A DNA stretch of 64,000 nt, taken from the NCBI GenBank assembly GCA_030603695.1, contig JAUVXF010000001.1:1-64000 (forward strand). The letters are read 5' to 3'. A program made the position numbers and the translations under genes. Under the pieces are notes generated by a model. That model did not search any database. It saw only the letters and a program-made list of their open reading frames with translations, and had not been told where the DNA came from. This stretch comes from Natronohydrobacter sp. GTDB lineage: Bacteria > Pseudomonadota > Alphaproteobacteria > Rhodobacterales > Rhodobacteraceae. Numbering within the stretch: the first letter of the stretch is position 1; each line of letters starts with the position of its first letter. This document shows, piece after piece, positions 9,101-16,989 of the stretch.

Positions 9101-9284
9101 CGGGCCTGTCGACATTGGGCAATTCGCGCACTTCCACGGCAAAGAATGCCGCAAGCCCTGCAATCACAATCAGCGCGCTGAACACAAAGGCCAGAATCGG
9201 GCGGCGCACAAATAGCGCAATGCCAGATTTCGCAACGCTGCGCAGTTCATCCGGGGCGGTGCTGTCTGTCTGGGGGTTTTCCAT
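6144..9284 (-). CDS. RND efflux pump, inner-membrane permease (HAE1-like)
   Basis: AcrB-type multidrug exporter of 1046 residues, the normal length. It has a single N-terminal helix (about 31-50), then GAGPETIDREITGRIEGAVGRV in the porter domain. The TM4 motif GMVVDDAIVVLEN carries the paired proton-relay aspartates D414 and D415, and the second half ends in the usual hydrophobic block (LASVGP-like region, VGGLGLATLATLYLTPVAY). I placed the start at the ATG at 9284 (MENPQTDSTAPDEL), preceded by GAAAGGGCG and 14 bases after the adaptor stop; a longer frame from 9359 would overlap the adaptor. It is transcribed after the adaptor at 9298-10506. Confidence 0.92.
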   Translation of the reverse strand: MENPQTDSTAPDELRSVAKSGIALFVRRPILAFVFSALIVIAGLAAFFAVEVRELPNVDRPVITITTQFGGAGPETIDREITGRIEGAVGRVAGVQSISSTSRFGRSQVVAEFSDATDIDVAATDIRDAIGRIRNTLPAGVDEPRIIKADSDSDAVMRISVTSRARSVQDLTRLVEDLVEDRLISAPGVADLQVFGDREAIFRVDINMLELAARGLSIADIRSALRNVSFDVPAGALSNDRQSIQVRTTATVQTPAAFEALVLRNDVRLGQVATVTLGPAPGETILRANDETGIGLGIIRQAQSNTLDISSNVRAIVDELQGIMPDDVRIFVTSDEATFVGGAISEVIKTLTAALLIVIATIYLFLRDARATLVPAVTLPIALIGTVAAVYLAGFSVNIITLLALVLATGMVVDDAIVVLENIVRRRGQGLGARAAAVLGTRQVFFAVVTTTATLAAVFVPLSFLPGQAGGLFREFGFTLAMAVMLSSVVALTLCPVLASLLLRAAPEDASAGPVARLGDSLARFYKASLERALAAPWVVVAAALIFAFSGYFAAQSVPQELTPPEDRGVALLSVTAPQGVSIDYTDRKVREIEAIITPLRESGEVTNLFSIVGLGGGDNRAFMVMTLADWGDRARSQQEIVGQINAGLRDVIGVRAFAIQPNSLRIRGAGQGLRFAILGSNYDSLADNAQALVDRMNQDPRFGQVRLDFETTQPQLSIEVDRERASDLGVNLDGLGEALQAMLDGRSVGSVFLDDRSFDIQMLSTRTPVRDPGDLERSFIRSDSGQVLPLSSFITLQERAIAPQLTREGQQRAVQVTASLAQGMPLGLALAEAERLAAEILPANERLVPLAEAATLDETSGGILLVFGFAVLIVFLVLAAQFESFISAVVVMVTVPLGLACAAFALLFTGGSLNIYSQIGLVLLVGIMAKNGILIVEFANQLRDEGAAVRAAIVDAATIRLRPVMMTMLSTVLGGVPLVLSVGPGAEARAALGWVVVGGLGLATLATLYLTPVAYMLLARFSKPRAAGLVRLQEELASAVGRKTI

Positions 9285-9297
9285 CGCGCGCCCTTTC

Positions 9298-10506
9298 TCA
9301 GATATCAGGCTGTTGGGGGGCGCCCGCATCCGCGCGCGGGCCATCCACAGGCGCAACATCGCGCAGCCCGCCCACCTCTACAGCCGCGCCGGGGCGCAGG
9401 TTTTGCACACCTTCCAACACAACCACTTGCCCCACAGCCAGATCAGCGCGCAGCAAAACGGCATCATCACGGCGCTGGACAATCTCTATCGGCACACGCT
9501 GCGCGCGGCCCTCAGTATCCACGGCCCAGACAAAGGCCCCGCCCCTGTCCCATTGTATCGCCAGGGGATCAACCACAGGCAGCATTTCCCCCGCCAAGGG
9601 CACGGATATCCGAAAGGCCATGCCGGGGCGCAATTTGTCGCCAGCATTGTCAATCTCTCCCTGAATGCGCAGGGTGCGATTGGCATCATCCACACGCGCA
9701 TCCAGCGCGCGCACGCGCCCCGAAACCGTGTCTTGCATGCGCGACAGCGGGCTTATTTCCAGCAGATCGCCCACGGCAACCTGGCCCACAAACTGCTCTG
9801 GCACATCAAATTCCATCAGCAACTGGCTGCGGTCATCCATCCGGGCAATCTGGGCATTGGCGGCAAGCTGGTTGCCGGGTTCCACGCTGACAATTCCGAT
9901 CCAGCCGGAAATTGGCGCGGTAATCTCGCGGCGGCGCAATTCCAGTTCGGCATCGCGCAAATCCAGCTCTGCGCGGTTTACGGCCAGTTCCACCTCGTCA
10001 ATCTGCACCTGTGTCGCCGCCCCGCTTTGGCGCAGTTGCGCCACGCGGGCCGCGCGGGCCGTCGCATCGCGCAGGCCAAGTTCGGCGCGGGCAAGGGCCA
10101 GTTGCTGCACATCTGTATTCAGGCGTGCAATCTCGCGCCCCTCTTCCACCCAATCGCCAGAGGTGATGAACACCTCTTCCAACCGCCCCGCCACTTCGGA
10201 TGTCAGCACCACGCTGCGCAAGGGCCGCGCCGTGCCGATTGCATCTATCCGAGAGCGCGCCTCTGCCAGGGTGACTTCCTGCCCGATCACAACCTGTGCG
10301 GCCCCGCCACCGCCACGCGCACCAAAACCACCCCCGCCCCCAGGGCTGGGCGCTTCGGCCACAGGCACACCAAGCGCGCGCAACGGGCCAAGCAGGCCCA
10401 TACGTTCCAACGCAGGATGAGAGGCGGGCAAAAACACCGCCCAGGCCACCACGCCCACACAGGCCAGCGCCACACTAAGAAAGACAGAGGTTGCAAGTTT
10501 TTTCAT
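9298..10506 (-). CDS. RND efflux periplasmic adaptor (HlyD/MFP family)
   Basis: Partner of the downstream HAE1-like pump, 402 residues. N-terminal MKKLATSVFLSVALACVGVVAWAVF is a signal or anchor segment. A Gly/Pro-rich linker (SPGGGGGFGARGGGGA) precedes the lipoyl part (ARPLRSVVLTSEVAGRLEEV), a short helical hairpin (about 150-185), the second lipoyl half (APISGWIGIVSVEPGNQL) and the beta-barrel. The start at 10506 begins the signal segment; 45 extra residues are possible upstream but look non-coding. It lies divergent to a LysR regulator, which is a candidate controller. Confidence 0.9.
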   Translation of the reverse strand: MKKLATSVFLSVALACVGVVAWAVFLPASHPALERMGLLGPLRALGVPVAEAPSPGGGGGFGARGGGGAAQVVIGQEVTLAEARSRIDAIGTARPLRSVVLTSEVAGRLEEVFITSGDWVEEGREIARLNTDVQQLALARAELGLRDATARAARVAQLRQSGAATQVQIDEVELAVNRAELDLRDAELELRRREITAPISGWIGIVSVEPGNQLAANAQIARMDDRSQLLMEFDVPEQFVGQVAVGDLLEISPLSRMQDTVSGRVRALDARVDDANRTLRIQGEIDNAGDKLRPGMAFRISVPLAGEMLPVVDPLAIQWDRGGAFVWAVDTEGRAQRVPIEIVQRRDDAVLLRADLAVGQVVVLEGVQNLRPGAAVEVGGLRDVAPVDGPRADAGAPQQPDI

Positions 10507-10671
10507 GCTGCCGGTCTTTTTTCTGGAAATCCAAAGGCGACCATAGGCCACCATGGGTAAACCACTTAGTCTGCTTTGCCCCAAAGGGAAACACAAAGCC
10601 GTGACTGCCCCTTTTGGGTGCATCTGCCCGCCCTGCCGCAAAGGGCTTGCTGTCGGTCGGGGCCTTGGTTA

Positions 10672-10685
10672 TCATTAAAAAATGA
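10672..10685. promoter_or_regulatory. AT-rich palindrome, candidate LysR site
   Basis: TCATT-AAAA-AATGA is a perfect inverted repeat in the 229-bp gap between the efflux adaptor (leftward) and the LysR gene (rightward), 50 bases upstream of the LysR ATG. It fits the loose T-N11-A pattern of LysR-type binding sites and is AT-rich in a GC-rich setting. Which of the flanking genes it controls is not known. Confidence 0.4.
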
Positions 10686-10735
10686 AGCAGATAATTCAGG
10701 TTTTCTGATATTTTCTGTAAGAAGGGCTTACATAT

Positions 10736-11617
10736 ATGTCCATCCGCCTGCTGAAAACCCTGATCGCCGTGGCCGATCACAAAACATTCGGCGCGGCGGC
10801 CGATGCCGTGTTTATCACGCATGCCGCTGTCAGCCAGCAAATGCGCGCGCTGGAAGCGGATTTGGGGCTGGTGCTGTTTGATCGCACACGCCGCACGCCC
10901 GAACTCTCGCCACTTGGGCGCGCCCTGGTGGCGCGTGCGCGCAAACTGGTGGCGGAATATGACAATCTTGTGCCCTCTATTCTAAGTGATGACGGCTTTC
11001 AGGGCGAATTGAATCTGGGGGCCGTGCCCACCACCCTGACAGGGCTGGCCCCCGCTGCCATGTCGATCATGCGCAGCAAATATGCGGCGCTGCGGCTGCG
11101 TATTCACCCCGCGCTTACCTCTGCCCTGCTCACATCCATCGAACGCGGAACACTGGATGTGGCGCTTGTCAGCAAACCCGTTATCCTGCCAATTGGCCTG
11201 CAATTTCTGGAAATCGCGCAAGAGCGGCTGTGCCTTGTCACCTCTGGCCAGATCCCGGAAACAGACCCGATTCAGATTTTGCAAAACCATCCTTTCATCC
11301 GCTTCAACCGCGAGGCCGTGGTGGGCACATTGATAGAAAACTGGCTGCAAGATTCCGGCATCCGGGTAGCCGAGGCGATGGAACTGGAGAATCTGGAAGC
11401 GATTTCCAGCATGGTGCATGCCAATCTTGGGGTTTCCATTGTGCCCGCCCCCTGTGTGGCCGCGCCCGCTGCCGTGCCGCTGCGTTGGGTGCCGCTAAAG
11501 GATGCGCCCGGCCGCGCGCTTGGTCTGGTCTATGCCAAAGACACCCTCAAAACCCGCGTAATCGAAGAATTGCACGCCGCCTGTCTGGCCGCTGTCGCTG
11601 CGGCAGTGCCTGTATGA
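10736..11617 (+). CDS. LysR-family transcriptional regulator
   Basis: 293 residues. The N-terminal winged HTH is typical (MSIRLLKTLIAVADHKTFGAAA, then ITHAAVSQQMRALEADLGL and LFDRTRRTPELSPLG), followed by a LysR substrate-binding domain from about residue 90. The start ATG has AAGAAGGG about 8 bases upstream. Its stop overlaps the start of a TSUP permease (ATGA), so it may sense the same ligand that the permease moves. It is also divergent to the RND operon at 6144-10506. Effector unknown. Confidence 0.9.
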   Translation: MSIRLLKTLIAVADHKTFGAAADAVFITHAAVSQQMRALEADLGLVLFDRTRRTPELSPLGRALVARARKLVAEYDNLVPSILSDDGFQGELNLGAVPTTLTGLAPAAMSIMRSKYAALRLRIHPALTSALLTSIERGTLDVALVSKPVILPIGLQFLEIAQERLCLVTSGQIPETDPIQILQNHPFIRFNREAVVGTLIENWLQDSGIRVAEAMELENLEAISSMVHANLGVSIVPAPCVAAPAAVPLRWVPLKDAPGRALGLVYAKDTLKTRVIEELHAACLAAVAAAVPV

Positions 11618-12357
11618 GCGGGGTGGATATTGCCTTCATTCTGGCCGGGGCCTTTGCCGGGGGGCTGATAAACGGGCTGGCAGGCACAGGAACGGCCCTA
11701 TTTGCGCTGGGGTTTCTGATGGTCGCGCTTAACCCTGTCAGCGCGGTGGGCGTGGTGGTGCTGATGTCTGTTGTCACCGGGCTGCAAGGGCTGTGGGAAG
11801 TGCGCGCCGCCCTGCGCGAGAATGTGGCGCGGCGCTTGCGGTTCATTCTGCCGGGGCTGGCGGGTGTGCCTGTGGGGGTGCTGCTGCTAAACCACATGGA
11901 CGCCAATTTTCTGAAACTGCTGATAGCGGCGCTGCTGATCCTCTATGGCGGGTTTTTCAGCTTTCGCGCCAACCTGCCGAAATTTGAACGCCGCACCCCG
12001 GTTTTGGACAGTGTGATGGGGTTTTCGGGCGGGTTTCTGGGGGGCATGGCGGGGCTGTCGGGCGCGCTGCTGGTGATCTGGCTGTCCATGCGGCCCTGGC
12101 CCAAGGCAGAAACGCGCGCCGTATTGCAGCCCTTCAATGTGGCCATTCTGGGCCTGACAGCGCTGATGCTGTGGCGCGACGGGGTGTATGACAGCACCAC
12201 GATGACAGCGTTTTTCATTGCCCTGCCCGCCTCTTTTCTGGCGGTGCAGATCGGGCTTTGGCTGTTTCGCCGCATATCCGATACAGCCTTTCGGCGCTTG
12301 CTGATCGGGCTGTCGCTGCTGCTGGGGCTTGGGACTTTGGCCTCTGTTGTGATGTGA
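11614..12357 (+). CDS. TSUP-family permease (TauE/SafE type)
   Basis: 247-residue membrane protein with about eight hydrophobic segments in two related halves, as in the TauE/SafE family that exports sulfite, sulfonates or related small anions. The first half carries GAFAGGLINGLAGTGTALFALGFLMV, the second GFLGGMAGLSGALLVIWLSMR; the Gly-rich repeats are the family mark. It overlaps the LysR gene by four bases. The window has a second, unrelated-in-position member at 18578. The transported anion cannot be told from sequence. Confidence 0.85.
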   Translation: MSGVDIAFILAGAFAGGLINGLAGTGTALFALGFLMVALNPVSAVGVVVLMSVVTGLQGLWEVRAALRENVARRLRFILPGLAGVPVGVLLLNHMDANFLKLLIAALLILYGGFFSFRANLPKFERRTPVLDSVMGFSGGFLGGMAGLSGALLVIWLSMRPWPKAETRAVLQPFNVAILGLTALMLWRDGVYDSTTMTAFFIALPASFLAVQIGLWLFRRISDTAFRRLLIGLSLLLGLGTLASVVM

Positions 12358-12364
12358 TGCGGGC

Positions 12365-12381
12365 GGGGCAGCACCTGCCCC
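12365..12381. terminator. Possible bidirectional terminator hairpin
   Basis: GGGGCAG (12365-12371) and CTGCCCC (12375-12381) form a perfect 7-bp stem with a 3-base loop in the convergent gap between the TSUP gene and the acetamidase gene. There is no T-run on either side. Confidence 0.4.
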
Positions 12382-12417
12382 ACCCCCTGCCACGCCATAA
12401 GGGCAGATGCGCCGGCG

Positions 12418-13734
12418 CTACAGCCCGTATTGCTCGCGCGCGTAATCGCCAAGGCCCACGGCATCCAGCTTTGCAAGCGGTGCAAGGAAAGTTACCTGTA
12501 TCACCCCCGGCGCGCGGCCTATTTCTATGGCGCCATTCACAGTGGCGCGGTTGCGCACTTCGGCCACGCTCATACCCAGCAGGGCCGCCGCGCGGGCAAG
12601 CCCGTTGTCAATGGCCGCATTCAGATTGGCGGCAGTGCCGATCACGGAAATCGGGGCCAAGGGTTCCAGCGCGCCCATGCCCCATTTTGCGGCCAGCTTT
12701 TCGCCCTTGGCCATCTCGCTGGCGCTGAAGGGCTTGGCCAGTGGCGGCAAGTCTTCTTCCAGCGGAAACAGCACAGGCCCGTCAATGGGGTAATTCTTCA
12801 CCACCTCTACCTGTAGCGTCACGCTGCCCGATACATCCATCGTATGCCCTGCAATTTCGCCATCGCCCTGGCCTGCATGCATATCGCCCAGATATACGCC
12901 CGCGCCGCGCACCTTCACAGGCGCCACCAGAATCGCCCCGGCGCGCACAGCGTCAATATCCATATGGCCATCGGTTTTATGCTCTGCCAATTCCTCGGCG
13001 GTGATGGCGTAATCATGGGGCGCGCCCACCAGAAACGCGCCAAAATCGCCCGCATTATGGCTGTCGGGCATGGCCTTTGACGGGCATGTGCCCAGCTGGC
13101 CCATGAAGGGGCGCATGCGGATCAGCGTTCCCGGCATATCGCTTGGCGCGAATGTCAGGATAGAGTGCTGGCGGCTTGCATCGGGCAGGGCGGCGTAATG
13201 ATTGGCATCTTTGGCAATCTCTTCCGCCGCCGCTTTGGGCAGGGTCAGGCCCACGGCGCGGGTTTCATCGAATGTGACAGTATAGCCATGCACAATCTCG
13301 AAGGGTTTGACGGCATTCCCGCAGCTATCGCATTTCACGGCATCCTGGCCAATGCCTTCCACATGGGTTTCGGGCCAGACGGTATCACATACCGGGCAGC
13401 GCGCCGCCACATAGGGATCGCCCAGACAAAACCCTTCGGGGGAACTGTCATGCCCCGATGCGGTGGCCAATGATGTCACCGTAATATCGCGGATGCGAAT
13501 GGCAATGCCATCGCCAATCTCTGCGCCCTCCACATAGACAGGGCGCGTCACCTCATGCCCGCCGCGCAGACGCGGCGTTATCATCGGCCCCCAGCAGCCC
13601 GGCGCAGTATTGGCGATGATCGTGCCGCCATTTTCCACTGGCCCAAGCATGGGCGCTGCGGGATCAAGCACGCTATTGGTAAATTCCGAAACGATAACAC
13701 TCCGGCGGGCGGCGGGTCTGCTTCCATCTGGCAT
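12418..13734 (-). CDS. Acetamidase/formamidase family amidohydrolase
   Basis: 438 residues of the FmdA/AmdA family, which hydrolyses formamide, acetamide or related short amides to ammonia and the acid. Family patterns seen: GPVENGGTIIANTAPGCWG, MPGTLIRMRPFMGQLG, AVRAGAILVAPVKVRGAGVYLGDMHAGQGDGEIAGHT (shown only in part) and the C-terminal region PLEEDLPP. An insert near residues 110-150 has two CxxC pairs (CPVC and CDSC) that would bind zinc, as in several bacterial members. The ATG at 13734 has GGGAG 6 bases upstream. It is divergent from the TRAP/GGT operon and probably part of the same catabolic unit. Confidence 0.85.
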   Translation of the reverse strand: MPDGSRPAARRSVIVSEFTNSVLDPAAPMLGPVENGGTIIANTAPGCWGPMITPRLRGGHEVTRPVYVEGAEIGDGIAIRIRDITVTSLATASGHDSSPEGFCLGDPYVAARCPVCDTVWPETHVEGIGQDAVKCDSCGNAVKPFEIVHGYTVTFDETRAVGLTLPKAAAEEIAKDANHYAALPDASRQHSILTFAPSDMPGTLIRMRPFMGQLGTCPSKAMPDSHNAGDFGAFLVGAPHDYAITAEELAEHKTDGHMDIDAVRAGAILVAPVKVRGAGVYLGDMHAGQGDGEIAGHTMDVSGSVTLQVEVVKNYPIDGPVLFPLEEDLPPLAKPFSASEMAKGEKLAAKWGMGALEPLAPISVIGTAANLNAAIDNGLARAAALLGMSVAEVRNRATVNGAIEIGRAPGVIQVTFLAPLAKLDAVGLGDYAREQYGL

Positions 13735-13810
13735 GATAATCTCCCTTTTTTCATGGTGGTTGGAAGGGGTGGTTGCCTAAGGATAGGCGGTCAAACCCCA
13801 TCTGCAAGCC

Positions 13811-13902
13811 AGTATACATGCAACCCCGGCATGCCGTGGCAAAGTTTATGCTGCGCCTATAATGTGTTCAAAGCAAATTTTTTTTGCCCAGTTTGTACAC
13901 AA
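13811..13902. promoter_or_regulatory. Divergent control region with two GntR-like half-palindromes
   Basis: The 290-bp gap between the acetamidase and dctP holds two short symmetric motifs, AGTATACAT (13811-13819) and TTGTACACAA (13893-13902). Both resemble the xTGTxxACAx type of site bound by FadR/FCD-type GntR regulators, and such a regulator ends the cluster (19447-20148). An A/T-rich run (AAATTTTTTTT) lies between them. The link is inferred. Confidence 0.35.
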
Positions 13903-14024
13903 TCTTGCGCCTTGGGGCAGTTTTTTTCGCAGCGAATAAGGACAGGGGGGCAGGGCCGCCCTACTGCTTCCCCCACACCGCTGCGATGCAGCAAAAGCCA
14001 CTTTGCACCTGAAAGGAAGTCACC

Positions 14025-15113
14025 TTGGATCGTCGCAAGTTTTTATCCGCTTCTGCCCTGACTGCCGTTGGCGCAGGCGTTGCCGCCCCCCAGATCGCGC
14101 GTGCGCAAGATACGTTCAACTGGCGCATGACCAACAGCTACGGCCCGACAGCGCCTTTCTACACTGTTGGCCCCGGCAGCCCCACAGATATGATCGAGAA
14201 AATCCGCATCATGTCGGGCGGGCGGCTGAATATCCAGCATTTCGCCGCGGGAGAGTTGATCCCCGCCTTTGAAGGCTTTGACGCCGTGCAACAGGGCGTG
14301 GTCGAGATGAACGCCTCGAACAGTTATTTCTGGTCGGGCAATGTCTTTGCCGCGCAGTATTTTACAACTGTGCCCTTTGGCATGTCCTATATGGGCCATA
14401 TGTCGTGGCTGTTCCATGGCGGCGGGCTGGAACTGTGGCACGAGGTGTATGAGCCGTTCGGCCTTGTGGCCTTCCCCATGAACTCTACCGGCGTGCAGAT
14501 GACAGGCTGGTTCCGCGAACCTGTCGAAAGCCTAAGCCAGCTAAACGGCCTGCGCATGCGCATTCCCGGCCTTGCGGGCCGCGTTTATGCCAGCCTTGGG
14601 GTAGATACCCGCCTCTTGCCGGGCGGAGAGATTTTCCCCGCGCTGGAACGCGGTGTGATTGATGCCGCCGAATTTGTCGGCCCCTATCAGGATCGCGCAC
14701 TTGGCCTGCATCAGGCCGCGAAATTCTATCACACTTCCGGCTGGCACGAACCCGCCACCACCGGCGAATTGCTGATCTCCAAGGCCGCATGGGATAGCCT
14801 GCCCGAAGATCTGCAAATGATCGTGCGCCAAGCCTCTCAGGCGGCCTGCCTTGAAAGCCTGACATGGTCTGAATCCGTGAATGGCGCGGCGCTGACGGAT
14901 CTTGTCACCAATCACGGTGTCACCGCCGCACCCCTGCCAGCAGAGGTGATTGCCGCCCTGCGCGAAGCCACGCTGGATACGCTGGAAACAGAGGCCAGCA
15001 ATTCAGAAATCACCCGCAAAGTGCATGACAGCTATTTCGGCTTCAAGGCTGATCACGATGGCTGGGCACGCATCAGCGAAGTGTCTTGGTTCAAAGACAT
15101 TCTGGAGATGTGA
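14025..15113 (+). CDS. dctP: TRAP transporter solute-binding protein (TakP-like DctP)
   Basis: Periplasmic receptor of 362 residues. The N-terminus MDRRKFLSASALTAVGAG ends in ARA and is a twin-arginine signal (RRKFL). The mature part follows the alpha-keto-acid-binding TakP group: FAAGELIPAFEGFDAVQQGVVE, STGVQMTGWFREP, LRMRIPGLAG (holding the conserved carboxylate-binding Arg) and EFVGPYQDRALG. A carboxylate ligand is therefore likely. The start is TTG at 14025, with AAAGGAAG 7 bases upstream; no ATG or GTG gives the complete signal. It is first gene of an operon with dctQ, dctM, a GGT-like enzyme and a TSUP permease. Confidence 0.88.
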   Translation: MDRRKFLSASALTAVGAGVAAPQIARAQDTFNWRMTNSYGPTAPFYTVGPGSPTDMIEKIRIMSGGRLNIQHFAAGELIPAFEGFDAVQQGVVEMNASNSYFWSGNVFAAQYFTTVPFGMSYMGHMSWLFHGGGLELWHEVYEPFGLVAFPMNSTGVQMTGWFREPVESLSQLNGLRMRIPGLAGRVYASLGVDTRLLPGGEIFPALERGVIDAAEFVGPYQDRALGLHQAAKFYHTSGWHEPATTGELLISKAAWDSLPEDLQMIVRQASQAACLESLTWSESVNGAALTDLVTNHGVTAAPLPAEVIAALREATLDTLETEASNSEITRKVHDSYFGFKADHDGWARISEVSWFKDILEM

Positions 15114-15118
15114 GCCAG

Positions 15119-15634
15119 ATGAAACCCGCAGTCTTGCGTCTTGTTCTTGTGCTGGAATCGGTTGTCAAAGGCTTTGGCATACTGGCTGCATGGGTCTGCG
15201 TGGCGCTGGTGCTGCTGGTAGCGGGCGATGTATTCGCCCGCTACCTGTTCCGCACCGGGGCAGTTTGGGCGCAGGAATTGCAATGGCACCTCATTTCCCC
15301 GATCGCACTTTTTGGCATGTCTTATGCGCTGTTTTCGGGCGAACAGGTGCGCGTTGATGTGCTGTATGAACGCTTCCCCCCGATGGTGCAGCGCGTGACT
15401 GAAGTTATCGGCGGGCTGCTGATTGTGGCGCTTGGGGTTTTGCTGGTCAAACTCTCTCTGCCCTGGGTGGAAATGTCTTACATGCGGGGCGAATCCTCTC
15501 CCAATCCGGGGGGGTTGCCCTATCGTTTCGCGCTGAAAGCGCTGATCCCCTTGGGCTTTGGGCTGTTGGCCCTGCAAGGGCTTGCGCATGTGCTGCGCCA
15601 CGCCTTCGCCCTTCCACCGCGCGGCAAGGTGTAA
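15119..15634 (+). CDS. dctQ: TRAP transporter small permease (DctQ)
   Basis: 171-residue membrane protein with four hydrophobic segments, the usual DctQ arrangement. The conserved stretch DVFARYLFRTGAVWAQELQWHLI is in the region of the second helix, shown here only by its flanks: ARYLFRTG and WAQELQW. It would pair with DctM to move the ligand delivered by DctP using a sodium gradient. ATG at 15119 is five bases after the dctP stop, so the genes are co-transcribed. Confidence 0.88.
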   Translation: MKPAVLRLVLVLESVVKGFGILAAWVCVALVLLVAGDVFARYLFRTGAVWAQELQWHLISPIALFGMSYALFSGEQVRVDVLYERFPPMVQRVTEVIGGLLIVALGVLLVKLSLPWVEMSYMRGESSPNPGGLPYRFALKALIPLGFGLLALQGLAHVLRHAFALPPRGKV

Positions 15635-15659
15635 TCCGCGCAAAACAAGGTTTTTGTCC

Positions 15660-16985
15660 ATGTCACCCAATGAATTGCTGGCGATTGCCATGATCGCCGC
15701 GTTTTTCGTGCTGCTGATCATTGGCATCCCGGTTGGGATAGCCCTTGCGGCCTCTGCGTTCTTTTTCGGTTATGTCGGCTTTGGCCCGGCGCTGTTCAGC
15801 CTGCTACCCGCGCGGGTTTACGGGGTTGTGACCAATTACACCCTCATGGCCATCCCGCTATTCGTGTTCATGGGGGTGATGCTGGAAAAATCGCGGCTGG
15901 CCGAAGAGCTGATAGACGTGGTGGGCCATCTGTTCGGAAATATCTCTGGCGGGATGGGGGTTGCGATTATCTTTGTGGGCGTGCTTTTGGGGGCGGCCAC
16001 AGGGATCGTGGGGGCCACCATTGTTACGCTGGGCCTGCTCACCCTGCCCACGCTGTTGCGGCGCGGCTATCCCAAAACCATCGCCACAGGCATGATCTGC
16101 GCCTCTGGCACGCTGGGGCAGATCATCCCGCCCTCGCTGGTGCTGATCCTCTTGGCCGATATCTTGCAAGAATCCGTGGGCACAATGTTCGCCGCCGCCA
16201 TGGTGCCGGGGCTGACATTGGCGGCCGTCTATATGGTGGCCATTCTGGCCTATGCGTGGTGGAAACCAGGTTCCATGCCGCCCATCCCCGCAGAGGAACG
16301 CCGCGCGCTGTCGCGCATGGCACTGCTGCGCAAGGTGGTGATCAATGTTGGCCCGCCTGTGGGGCTGGTGGTGGCGGTGCTTGGCAGCATCATCGGCGGC
16401 ATTGCCGCGCCCACAGAGGCGGCCTCTATGGGTGCCGTGGGCGCGCTGGTTTTCGTGGCACTCTCGGGGCGGCTGACAGGGCGGCTATTGTATGAGGTCG
16501 CGCGCTCTACCCTGCTGATCTCGGCCATGGTGTTTTTCATCCTGATCTGCGCGCAGGTATTCGGGCTGGCATTCCGCGGCCTTGGCGGCGAAAGGCTGGT
16601 GCAGGGGATGTTCGAATGGGTTCCGGGTGGCGTAACAGGGGCGCTGGTGTTCCTGATGATCATCATCTTCATCCTTGGCTTTTTTCTGGAATGGATCGAA
16701 ATCACCTATATCGCGCTGCCTTTGTTCCTGCCCTTCTTCATGCAGGCGGGGGTAGATCCCGTCTGGCTGGGCATTCTGATCTGTCTCAACCTGCAAACCA
16801 GCTTCCTCACCCCGCCTTTTGGCTGGTCGCTGTTCTTCCTCAAAGGGGTTGCCCCGCCCAATGTGAACACCATGGATATCTATAAAGGGGCGATCCCTTT
16901 TATCGGGTTGCAATTTGTGGCACTTGCGATGGTGTTCTTCATGCCCGGTCTGGCAACCTGGCTTCCTGCTGCAATAGGATGGTAG
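15660..16985 (+). CDS. dctM: TRAP transporter large permease (DctM)
   Basis: 441 residues with about twelve hydrophobic segments. DctM marks include the start region MIAAFFVLLIIGIPVGIALA, the ASGTLGQIIPPSL stretch and AAPTEAASMGAVGALV. C-terminal FLEWIEITYIALPLFLPF and LTPPFGWSLFFLKG are the usual second-half motifs. It lies 25 bases after dctQ and 4 bases before the GGT-like gene. Together with dctP and dctQ it forms a complete tripartite importer. Confidence 0.9.
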   Translation: MSPNELLAIAMIAAFFVLLIIGIPVGIALAASAFFFGYVGFGPALFSLLPARVYGVVTNYTLMAIPLFVFMGVMLEKSRLAEELIDVVGHLFGNISGGMGVAIIFVGVLLGAATGIVGATIVTLGLLTLPTLLRRGYPKTIATGMICASGTLGQIIPPSLVLILLADILQESVGTMFAAAMVPGLTLAAVYMVAILAYAWWKPGSMPPIPAEERRALSRMALLRKVVINVGPPVGLVVAVLGSIIGGIAAPTEAASMGAVGALVFVALSGRLTGRLLYEVARSTLLISAMVFFILICAQVFGLAFRGLGGERLVQGMFEWVPGGVTGALVFLMIIIFILGFFLEWIEITYIALPLFLPFFMQAGVDPVWLGILICLNLQTSFLTPPFGWSLFFLKGVAPPNVNTMDIYKGAIPFIGLQFVALAMVFFMPGLATWLPAAIGW

Positions 16986-16989
16986 AAAG

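Noticed and set aside
7062-9215. A 717-codon frame opposite the second RND pump
   Set aside because: Same kind of shadow: low-complexity His/Arg/Gln-rich product, no start signal, and a well-supported gene on the other strand.
14003-14272. An ATG-initiated frame at the start of dctP
   Set aside because: It is out of frame with the TRAP protein; the TTG at 14025 with its ribosome-binding site and Tat signal explains the region better.
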